Shown piece after piece: positions 9,932 to 19,432 of a stretch of 19,505 bases of DNA (its first letter is position 1; each line of letters opens with the position of its first letter). The notes beneath the pieces are model-generated. The model searched no databases and was not told the DNA's origin. It saw only the letters and a list, made by a program, of their open reading frames with translations. A program made the position numbers and the translations under genes. This stretch comes from Spirogloea muscicola (Eukaryota; Streptophyta; Zygnematophyceae; Spirogloeales; Spirogloeaceae). The stretch spans positions 1,186,258 through 1,205,762 of the forward strand of contig WELB01000005.1 of NCBI GenBank assembly GCA_009602725.1. The letters are read 5' to 3'.

Positions 9932-12900
9932 ATGGCCGTACGNCCGCCCGGCCTAGTGGCGGCCGGCGGCGCAGCCATGGCAGCTGCGGCGATGGCGGAG
10001 GAGGCGGCGTCGGAGGCGTCTGCGGGCGACGGTGCCGGGGAGGACTCACTGCGCGACGGCGCTGCGTCCGTGGTGACGGCCGGAACGGACGACACGCTCC
10101 ACGGGCCGCCTTCTGGCTGGCCGGGCGGCGGCGGCGGCGGCGGCGGCGGCCGTCGTGGCGGCGGCGACTTTAACGCCGGCCTTACTGAGCCCTGGAATGC
10201 CATCGCCGAGTCCATCTCCGCTCACAAGACGAAGCTGAAGCGGCGGGTGCGTGCTGGAAATCTGCCGCTACCCGCTTTGAGCCTCCGCTTTGCCTGCGGC
10301 AGGGCAGTCGACACCAAGAGACAGTGCTCCTCTACTCAAATCTGGGGTTGACATGGATGCAAACGATATCTTTAATAGTCAAAGCTCACGGCAATGGGAA
10401 ATTGTACGTGAATGAGAGGAGAGAAAGTGTGTCCTTGCTTCGCCTCCATTCTCGGCCGGCATTCTTACTGCATTGACCTTATTTCAATGCAGTAATGGTG
10501 TAGCTTGGCAGGGTGAAAGGGCGCCTCAATCTGCATTTGTAATTGCATATGCGGGACTGACATTGCTCAAGGTTTGCTGCAGCGAGACATAAGCAGAAGC
10601 CGGCGAATCGAGCGCAGCAGCGACACGTCCTCGTTCTCCCAAAGAGTTGCAGCCCTGAAGCCTGTCATCATCTACCCCCAGAATAAGTATGGTACATTGT
10701 CACTCCGCCACCCTCCAGCCCTTCTAGCAGATGCTCAGATTCTTAGAGTTGCAGGCCCTGCGAAACCCTCCAGCCCTTCTAGCAGATGCTCAGATTCTTA
10801 GAGTTGCAGGCGCTACGATACATATACTGCGTCCCAGCTGCCTCTTGAACCCTGACTTTCTTATCTGCATGATCAGGTACTACCGAATGTGGCAGCATGT
10901 CCTACTTCTGGCCGCTGCCTATTCATCTGTGGTGACCCCTTTTGAGTTTGGCTTCTACAAGGGCACAGGGCTGCCACGTTGGTGGGAGCTCTTCGATATA
11001 GCCATGAACCTAATCTTCATGGCCGATATCGTCTTGAACTTCTGCCTTGCATATGTGGACAGGGCAACCTATGTCCTTATTGACGACCGCACACTAATCG
11101 CCAAGAGGTCAGCCCTGAAGGAGGGCTGCATCAGAAAGTCACCAAGTTCATGCAAAGTCCTGTGCATTTGCTGCACCTTGGGCCTAGCAGTCAGAGCTAC
11201 AGATAATTGCACCATAGCATGGTGGTCTAGCGCCGTCAATGATTTACTTTGAGTCTCACTCATTGAAAGTTCGCATAAGTACTTTGACATACAATCCTGT
11301 GATTCACAGATATGCAAGGACAAGGCTTCTCCCAGACTTGCTGGCATGCCTCCCCTGGGACACACTATACAAGGTGGGCCACTGATGTTAGCTCATACTT
11401 CATATGCAGCTGACTTGAGTGAATTGCCTGTCATACTGTAAGCTCTAGTGCTGCTATTACCTACTGCCTAGACTATTGGAATCTTGAAGTTTTTGATCCA
11501 CAAAGTCAAGCACTATTTGTTTGTCTCCACATCCTTTGCTGGACACATAGAGCAAGCTGTGTCACCCCTTATTGTTGTGTATATGATACAGGTGAATGTT
11601 AGCTCTCAGTCATGTGATAAAATTGCATCTTCTGACAAGGACAGGCATCAGGCCGGCAGGAGACTCTGCGGGTATTTAATTGGTTCCGTCTCTTTCGCGC
11701 TCGCCATGTTGACGACTTCTTGGCAAGGTACTCATCTATCAAGCAACATACTTCTTCCAGCAATGCAGGATTGGATGCCGTGAGAGGAGATTAGGCCAAA
11801 ATGTGTAGCTTACTTTTAATTAGAAAGCTGGCAGCAGTTGTTGAGCAGAAGCAACAGCTGACCTGACAGAGCGGTGCCACTTTTCTACTCTCTAGATGCG
11901 AGCGAGACATTAGATTCAATTACTTTATGGTTAGGGTGGTGAAACTCCTAGTTGTGGAGCTCTTCTGTGGCCATGTCGCTGGATGTCTTTTCTACTATCT
12001 TGCAACTACCATCCCTGCTGAGAATGAAACGGACACCTGGATTGGAAGCCTCACGCTTGGCGCAAATAGCTACCAGAACTTCCGAGAGCTCAGCTTGGGC
12101 AAGAGGTACATCACAGCTCTATACTGGGCAATTGTTACAATGACAACAATAGGTGAGTGAAGTATTGACCACATCGGATCTGGGATGCTTGCTTTGCAGA
12201 TGTACAGATGCCTACTTTGTTAGGATGTAAAATCATAGCCACCAATAATTGGACATTCCCAATTATTAGGCAGTACAAACAGGTACGGCATATCACTTCA
12301 CACCAGTGTTCATTATGGCATCATGCAAGTTGGCAACCTCAAGGAGTCATTGGCTTGCTCACTGATTTAAACTATCTCTGCGTACAGGTTATGGTGACAT
12401 TCATGCAGTGAATCCAAGAGAGATGGTCTTATCTATCATCTATATCTCATTTGACATGATCTTGGGTGCATACCTAATTGGCAACATGACTGCGCTAATT
12501 GTCAGAGGCAGCAATACTAGTCGATACAGGGAAACAGTGACCTCCTTCACCAATTTCGCTAAAAGGTGAGCACTAGACAGTGCATCAAGGGCCTCAAGAG
12601 CATAACAAGTGACCGTAGTTGGTCAGAGAAAAGGGGTGACTCCCACTTTCATCCTTATGGGGTGCGTGTGGCATCATTGTGACAGGAACAATCTTCCAAG
12701 GGGTCTGAGAAGGCAGATGAAAGCACATGTTGTGCTGCAATTCCAGACTAATGAGCAGAAGAATAATGAAATCTTGCACACCTTTCCAACAAGTATCCAG
12801 GCAAAGGTTGCAAGACATCTGTATGCTCACACAGTGGGGGATACATACCTCTTTGATGGCTGCTCGAACGACTTCATTACGCAGATTGTTAGCTCCTTGG

Positions 12901-15900
12901 ACCCTAGCACGCCTTTACTCCTCTGTTCAGTAACTATTATAGTGCCTGTCCCTGCAATATACCACCTCCATAAGTCTGTGGCAATCCATCCACTGTACAG
13001 CCCAGTCATGGGATGGATATGCTATCACAGAATGATTGTAATTCTAGGCAGTCCGCCTATAATGTAGGTTATTCACTTGTTGCGCACTTCGAGTGGAATT
13101 TCTTGGTTGCAATAGGACACTACTTGTGCATAAATGATTGATTTTGCAGAGTGATTGAGCTAATTACTTGACTTGTGATGCAGTCTCCATGAACTGCATC
13201 TTATAACACCATGCTGGGCAGGATTAAGACACTCACCGCTCTGTCCTTCGACAGGTCAACAATCTTGTACCAGAGCACTTGCTTCCTGGCGAAGTGGTTC
13301 TGAAGCAGCACGACGCAGCCGGTTACATGTTTTTTGTCCATTTCGGAGTTTTGGTAAGTCAGCCACAGTGATCAGGTGACGTAAACTCAGAAATGAGAGT
13401 GCCTTCATTTAGGTCTTCATCTGTATTGAAATGTATTGTTTCCAAGTGATGCTCGTCCTGATTTTGCAAGACTTGAGGCAAATGATGGCATCCTCATAGA
13501 CGTGGCAAGAAGTCTGCACTGGTCGCCCTGCAATCATGTCATACACGACAGTGTACACATTGAGATTGCCTCAACACTTTAATGCCATGTGCTGTGCAGG
13601 AGGAGGTGGTGAGTGAAGGTGGGAGAGAAGAGAACATACTGAATCAGATCTTTAAAAACCAAGTGTTTGGTGAGGTGGCTCTTCTCTGCAGCATCGCTCA
13701 GCCATGTACAGTGCGCGTGAAGGAGTATTGCCACTTGGTGAGGATTGACAAGCAGTCGTTCTCAACAATTGTACAGACTTATGTAAGGGATGGAAGGAGA
13801 ATTGTCGCCAACCTTCTCAAGGTCTGATGATCAACGAGACCTCCCTATGATGCACCCTCTTGGGCTACTTGACCCATTACTTTCGTGCTTCATCATCTAC
13901 AATGCGCTGTGCTTGAAAGCATATTGCAGTGTCATTGTTTCTGCAGTATTCACACATATTTTGTGCTTGGAGGGCAGTCTATATATGATTGTAGCTGAAG
14001 CCACTTGGCAGCCAGCTACTTAGATGCGACATCAGTGTTGCAGAATCTGATAATGGAAAGGGAGGACGAGGACAAGACAGTGAGGTCCAAGTTCAAGCGT
14101 TTGGCAGCTGAAGTTGATGCATTGATCAATCAACAGCAAGTTGATTTGACAACCATGGCCATCAGCACATCAGCCAGGGGCGACTTAGAACAAGTAAGTG
14201 GACCTCCTATATAAGCCTCTCCATCATGATTGTGTCACAGGCAAGCTTCTGACATATACTTGCATTTGAGCAGGGTGCATTATTTCAGTACCTGCCAATA
14301 GGGGACTAAGCAGTCTGCATGCTGCTAATTGCGTCATTTATGAATATCATAGTAGTTGCTTGCAGTTGAGGCAGCTCGTACAAGCAGGAGCAAATCCCTG
14401 TGCCACTGACTATGATGGACGGACTTCTCTGCACTTGGCATCCTCAAGGGGTTACTATGATGTGGTTAGCTACCTCATACAGGAAGGGGCAGATGTCAAT
14501 TGCAAAGGTCAGGACAGAGTTGGCCTTTTGAGCTTCTATGCAAACAAAATGCGTGGCACTTTCAATTCTGGTCGAGGCACTGGCTTGGCATCCTCAGTTG
14601 AGCATTGTAAGTACGATGGATGAATATTACTGTCTTGGGCCTGTGCTCAGACCATGCTGGAGTGACTCCTCTGCTAGAAGCACTCAAAGGAGGACATGAC
14701 AAGGTTGCAAACATACTGCTGAGGCACGGTGGTGAAGTCCAATTGGAAGCGCCTGCCAGTGAATTGTGCAATGCAGTCATGAATGGCAACATTGACTATG
14801 TTCGGGTAAGGCTTGACCCTGGACTTCCAGTACCTGTTTTAAGGACCTGTGCTCAGATCTTATAGAGCATACCACAGATATTCGAAACCCAAAGCTTTGT
14901 TGGTTGAAGGATGAGAGCAGCTCATAATAATCTGTAATGACTTGCAATTGGAAGTGTACGCGCATGGTATGATGTTTGTCAGCTTGCTCTCTCTTGCTCT
15001 GATATGTGATTGTGTTATTATGCTTGTGAAGCGATTGCTGGAGAATGGCGTGGATCCCAACTCTGCAGATTATGATCTGAGGACACCCCTGCATGTGGCT
15101 GCTGCAGAAGGTTACGTTGTATTTGTGCGCCTCCTTTTAGATGCCGGCGCGTCCTTACTGGCCAGAGACAGGTCAGATTGGACTGCATCCTCCATTTCAC
15201 CCCTTATAGGCAGCCTTGACAAGTTGTGATGCTGCTCTGCCTTAAGCAGATTGATGGTGAGAAAAATTCAGATCGCAATGACTCACACGGTAAGGACGAG
15301 CATGAAGGCATGCGGCAGATAGTGGCTGGTTTGAGACTCTTCTTCATTGAAACTGCTGGCCCTGCACAGGTGGGGCAACCTTCCACTGGATGAAGCTATC
15401 CGGTCAAGCAGTCAACCTGTTATCTCCCTCCTGGAGGGTTGCATGGAAAGTCTGATTGCAGAGGAGGGATTAGAGACAGATGTGGTGGATCCAATTGGTG
15501 GTAGAGAAGCTCAGAATGCAGATTTGCACAGCGAGTCAGCAGAACAGGAAGGTGGAAGGGAGGGTATGGCAGCAGGAGAGGAAAAGGCCAAGGGTAAGCA
15601 AGAAGCAGAGGAAGGGGCGCAAGGAGAAGGAGGGGGGGAGCAAGGAGAGCGACGAGTCAACTTTGTGGCAGGAGCTAGGGGGGAAGAAGAAGATGGGTTG
15701 GGAGAATCGATGGTGGAATACAATGACAGGATGCGGAGGTTACGGCGGCTGGGATCATCTCCGCAACTATTGCCATCGGTTGCCAGCAGCAATGACCTGC
15801 TCTTCAGGCGACGGAGCTGGCAGGCCGAGCGTCTGTTGCCCTTGGCGTTGCAGAAGGAGGAGCCCCCGCCGCCTGCTCCCACTGCAGAGTTGAAGGAGAG

Positions 15901-16698
15901 CCAGCTTGCTCAGATGCTGGAGGCGGCAACCCATGCTGCCTCCATGCCAGAGACGGTTGGCCCCAAGAGAAGCTTGCTGAAGCCGGGCAGTCCTCTGCTT
16001 ATGATGGCCACAGGTGACACCAGACCCTCACTCCTGGCTTACTACAAACAGTCTGTGAAAGAACATTACTTAGCTACTCACAAGGACTCTGCAATGTCAT
16101 TATCAGGTAAAGAAAGGTTGGGCTCCTGGTAAAGAAAAGCTGTTTGTCACCTTGAAATCTGCTTAAGGTAGTTCAGTGTTCTCGCCAATGTATCCATCGC
16201 AAAGTGCTCGTTCTTGCCGGATTGAGTGCAGGCGTGACGCAACGTCCGGGCCGGAGATTCAATAGTATGTCCCCATGGGAGCACCGCCCAATGAGCTCAC
16301 GGTCGCTGAGCATGCGGGACGAGCCAACGCCACAATTTTCGAGAGTGAATTCTCTGAACAGCTTCGTGCGGAAACGTGTGACGCTGTTCCCACACCACCC
16401 CTGGGCGCGGGCAGAGCAGCGCCGCAGTGGTCGCACGGTACTGCTGCCAGCCAGCATCGAGGAGCTTCTTGAGTATGGTGCAAAGCACTGGGAAGGACCC
16501 TTTCAGTTGGTGCTCTCTCAGGAAGGTGGCATGATTGAGACCCTCAACGTCGTTCGTGACAATGACAGCCTCTACCTCGTGGCAGAGGATGACATCTTAC
16601 CTGGTCTGTCACAAGAATGCCGCTGCGCCTATTGTAGCAAGCAAATGCCAACCTTGAAACCTGGAAGCTCCTTGAGGACCACAGATTCAGCAATCTGA
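9932..16698 (+). CDS. SKOR: Plant Shaker-type K+ channel, SKOR/GORK outward-rectifier type, with ankyrin and KHA domains
   Basis: Subunit of a depolarisation-activated K+ release channel of the plasma membrane. Exons: 9932-10246, 10583-10686, 10877-11107, 11310-11373, 11645-11727, 11896-12152, 12388-12565, 12686-12887, 13255-13353, 13600-13821, 14044-14193, 14366-14507, 14651-14805, 15032-15171, 15370-16106, 16232-16698; 3546 bases, about 1181 aa. Diagnostic SKOR/GORK motifs: [18 protein letters not shown] after S3, [21 protein letters not shown] (S5, split in my reading only for length), [18 protein letters not shown] at 352-360, and S6 [18 protein letters not shown] containing the DMI gating triplet. 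CNBD about 465-580 (FGEVALLC), ankyrin about 620-800, acidic spacer, KHA near the C-terminus ([20 protein letters not shown]). The filter is TIGYGD, not TVGYGD. Two in-frame starts are possible, 9932 and 9977 (better context). Base 9943 is N, but CGN is arginine whatever it is. The symbol names the subfamily. Confidence 0.93.
10124..10150 (+). repeat. (GGC)9 microsatellite coding for polyglycine
   Basis: Nine GGC codons in frame near the N-terminus of the SKOR-type channel, followed by RRGGG. The cytoplasmic N-terminal tail here is low-complexity and carries no family motif. Triplet periodicity means length changes would preserve the frame. Confidence 0.9.
10711..10820 (+). repeat. Two-copy 55-bp tandem repeat in intron 2 of the SKOR-type channel
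   Basis: The unit beginning ccctccagcccttctagcag at 10711 recurs at 10766. The first 46 bases are identical; the last 9 differ at three positions. It lies wholly inside the intron 10687-10876. Each unit carries an acceptor-like ttgcag|g, but using either would shift the frame of exon 3. The near identity suggests a recent slippage or duplication. Confidence 0.92.
15500..15700 (+). other. Purine-rich coding tract for an acidic low-complexity linker
   Basis: Within exon 15 of the SKOR-type channel the + strand is almost all A and G around 15543-15650 and encodes a Glu/Gly/Lys/Gln-rich linker (for example [20 protein letters not shown]) between the ankyrin and KHA domains. It is probably disordered. 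Frame stays open and joins the KHA domain, so it is taken as coding. Confidence 0.7.
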
Positions 16699-17539
16699 GC
16701 TGCCTGGTCTCTATAATGCAATGCTTGCACTTGTACACTGATCAAAGGCCTCCTCTTTGTGCATCCAGACACTCCTAGCTCTACCAGGTGGAGCCAGGTC
16801 AACACCTACTTTGGTCCGTCGTGATTATGGCAGGCGTGGATGCTGCGCTGTCTACGTCGTGCTTGGCTTGTTAGGTGTCTACCATAGCCTTCACATTCAT
16901 TATAGACCAAATATCAGTTTATCATGACTAGGGGCAAGGCACTAGGCCAACCAAGGAGGATGAGGACCTCGTCCTTTTTGGTGCTGCTGCGGCAACATCT
17001 TCGAGGCCTCATGTTTGTATTTGCTGGGTCATCACCACCACCATTCTTTCATTTATGTCGTGTGAGTTTGATTCTGCTCACACCATATTGCGGCTGTCAC
17101 TTATTGCAACTACTGCAGATTCAGTAGCTGTGACTATCAACGCCTCGATTATAGAAAGGCATCAGCCACCTGTGGATTTGACTTTGTCAGTAGAGCCCTT
17201 TGGGTCGTCTCGTAGGCAGGCGGACTTGTCCACCTGCTACCAGACTGGATGGCTCGTCATTACATTTCAGGGTTCAATGTCGTAAGACATGACTTGCCGC
17301 TCTGCATGCGCCATGGCAATCCAATGTGGCAGGCATACTCTGACAGAGTTTGCCATCAGCATACAAACAGACCAGGACAACAGGAATATGCTACAGCCGA
17401 GGTGCCCATGCCGCCTCACCGAGAATCTGCAGACTTCACTCTATGACCTAGGCCACGATACCATCCACCTCGTGGAAGTGGTGGTAATTCTCCGTCGCAA
17501 GCTGATTACCATGCATCCATCAGCAGCAGTGTGGATCTG

Positions 17540-17544
17540 TGTAA
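17540..17544 (+). terminator. Candidate UGUAA poly(A) signal for the SKOR-type channel
   Basis: First TGTAA on the + strand after the stop at 16698. It implies a 3' UTR of about 840 nt, long but not unusual for green algae. Candidate only. Confidence 0.3.
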
Positions 17545-17662
17545 TCTGTCCCCTGGAACTTGGTGCTGATTGAAAGGGGTCCATGATACGATGCTCCAAA
17601 TTCAGTGCTCCAAAACAGTAGCATCATTCCTTTGTGCCCTCTCACATGAGGTCATGGGCAAC

Positions 17663-17682
17663 TTACATGGCTACAGTTTACA
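17663..17682 (-). terminator. Paired candidate UGUAA poly(A) signals for the NAA60-type gene
   Basis: On the minus strand TGTAA occurs twice 15 bases apart (17682-17678 and 17667-17663), about 290-310 bases past the stop. Two copies so close together are less likely by chance than one. Confidence 0.4.
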
Positions 17683-17972
17683 CAAAGCCTCTGCAAAGCA
17701 GCTGCCGACATAGCTGGTTGTTATCATCCAAGTGAGGTCAAACCTTATCCACCCTTCGCGCCAGGAAGTGCACTGAAACTCACATTAAGTGCGTGGCACT
17801 TGGGCTAAGTGCGAATGTTAAGTTGATAGTATGCATCGAGTCCCCTGCTGGACAGTAGTCCAACTTGGTAGTTGTGCACGTTCTTGCGACGCTCGTCACT
17901 TGCAGCCGCAGAGGCATCGTCGGCAGGGCTCAGAGCTGACTGAAAGCGCAGGGACGGCACTGGGCCGCGCAA

Positions 17973-19319
17973 CTAGACATATGTGAGCTGGTGGTGCCTC
18001 GGGCTCAGTTGCCCGCAGGCATCGCGGCACTGCAGCCACTGGGGCCGCGTGCCGCCCTTGGCGTCGTCGTCACCGGCCCGCGGCGGCAGCGTGGCGCCCC
18101 AGAGCTCCGCCCAGAACCGAAAGATGCTGCGGAGCAAGCTGCCGGTTGTGGAGAGCACGTCCCTGCAATGCACACGCCAGCACCAGGGATGCGGACTTAG
18201 AACAAGGAGGTCAGAAGGTCTCAAGCTCAGCTGTCAAGGTTCAAGTTCGTGTAGAGGGGAAGGCGAGCTAAATTTTGCATGAACTGCTCGAAGCAACTCT
18301 AATAGGAGGACATAAGACGACCTCTATACTCTTGCAAGCAACCACTGTCAAGGGCAACGACTGATGTCGCTGGAGCAACGGCACTGTGCGTGGGTGGTGG
18401 GTGGGTCAAGGTAGGCGGTACTCAGGATGGGCTAAGTATGGACGGGCCAGACCAGCTAGATGCAACCGCGGGAAGGGGCCCGAGGAGCATGGTGCTGGCG
18501 TTCCGGTCCTCTAGATGCTGTATAGATATATATATTTATTCTTAAGGGCCGTCATAGCTTGGTAGAAGTTTGTCGGAGTGACTCAAGGTACAATCATGGT
18601 TGTTGTTCCGAGGAAAAGTTGGTGTGCATTGGTTAGGAGTCATTAGCCAATTAGTAGTCGGTTAGTGGGTCAATGCTAGTGCTTGCTGGACAAGGCAAGG
18701 AGGAAGGAGGTGGAGGAGGGAGAGAAGTGAGGAGGGAGGTGTGGGGTGCATACAAGGTGGAGCCGGGCGGGCGGCCGCCGTTGACGTAGTAGACGTAGAG
18801 GTAGGCGTCGTACGCGCGCCCGGCGATGGCGTAGAAGGCGGGCAGCCGGCGCACGCACTGGAACGAGGCCTTCTTGTAGAACAGGATCGCCGCGCGGTTG
18901 TACGAGATGACGTGCAGGTACACGCCGCGGCACGAGCCGGAGGCGTCGGCGTACTTGGTCACCTTTTGCACCAGCGCTGACGCTGCAGCCGAGGAGGAGG
19001 GGGAGGAGGGGGAGGGGAAGGGGGGAGGAAGGAGGAGAGGGAGGGGCATGTCAGGGATGCATGCCAGAGAGCAGAGTGTGGGGAGAGAGGGAAACCCACT
19101 GGAAGGATACAAAGGAAGAGGGAGAGAGAGGGGGAGAGTGGGAAGAGGAACGAGGGAGAAGAGGGAGGGAGGCGGGGAGGGGAGGTGAGCGTCAAAGCGA
19201 GGGCCGGAGTGCGTGGTACCGATGCCCAGGTTGCGGTAGGGCTTGATCACTCCGAGGGTGAGGATGTAGATGAGCGTGCGCTCGCAGTGCATGAACTCGT
19301 AGCCCAGGATGCCCGCCTC
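17973..19319 (-). CDS. NAA60: NAA60/MCC1-type N-alpha-acetyltransferase (GNAT fold), 5' truncated by window edge
   Basis: NAA60 acetylates N-termini of membrane proteins and has also been described as a histone acetyltransferase (MCC1 in Arabidopsis). Exons in gene order: 19319-19220, 18982-18754, 18162-17973; 519 bases, 172 aa visible. The reading is ERTLIYILTLGVIKPYRNLG, then IASALVQKV across intron phase 1, then CRGVYLHVISYNRAAILFYK, FQCVRRLPAFY, VYYVNGGRPPGSTLDVLS across intron phase 2, and the C-terminal PQWLQCRDACGQL, which fits the plant MCC1 tail. RNLGIA matches the acetyl-CoA binding pattern R/Q-x-x-G-x-G/A of GNAT enzymes. The N-terminal third of the domain lies beyond 19505, behind an intron starting at 19320. 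Without the last splice, exon 2 would run on to a stop at 18651 with a Pro/Ser-rich tail, which is less family-like. Third positions are almost all G or C. Convergent with the SKOR-type gene. Confidence 0.93.
18392..18406 (+). other. Possible G-quadruplex motif in a NAA60 intron
   Basis: Four G runs (gggtggtgggtggg) with one-base loops lie on the strand opposite the transcript, inside the 591-bp intron 18163-18753. One run is only two G long, so at best a two-tier structure, or an imperfect three-tier one. Confidence 0.45.
18990..19195. repeat. Polypurine/polypyrimidine tract filling a NAA60 intron
   Basis: Over about 200 bases the + strand is nearly all G and A in irregular ggag/gagg units, so the sense RNA of this minus-strand gene is nearly all C and U. 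It occupies most of the intron 18983-19219. A related tract (18690-18750) lies at the 5' end of the next intron. Confidence 0.85.
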
Positions 19320-19430
19320 CTGCCGTGACAGGTAGACAAGGAAACGATATGAGGGAGTGGGGAAGGAGGCGCGAGCAGGAGAAATGGGAGGGAGGAAAGG
19401 GAGAGAAGAGGGGGGTATAGGGGCAGAGAG

Positions 19431-19432
<2 letters not shown>

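Larger units (their letters stand above)
16699..17972. other. Convergent intergenic region with presumed 3' UTRs
   Basis: 1274 bases between the stops of the SKOR-type and NAA60-type genes, which point at each other. Open frames (such as 16924-17127, 17249-17446 and 17289-17573 on +) have no recognisable motif. TGTAA occurs on + at 17540 and on - at 17678-17682 and 17663-17667. If these are used, both genes have long 3' UTRs (about 840 and 290-310 nt) that overlap or nearly meet. I see no RNA gene or mobile element. Confidence 0.55.

Noticed and set aside
17249-17573. Open frames on + in the region between the SKOR-type and NAA60-type genes
   Set aside because: No recognisable domain, no exon context and ordinary length for chance; treated as UTR or intergenic.
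18651-18753. Unspliced extension of the NAA60 exon to a stop at 18651
   Set aside because: It gives a Pro/Ser-rich tail unlike the family. Splicing at 18753 to 18162 gives NGGRPPGSTLDVLS and a plant MCC1-like end.
18741-18980. Open frame on + opposite the NAA60 exon
   Set aside because: Shadow of the conserved GNAT exon; repetitive Val/Glu/Gly composition only.
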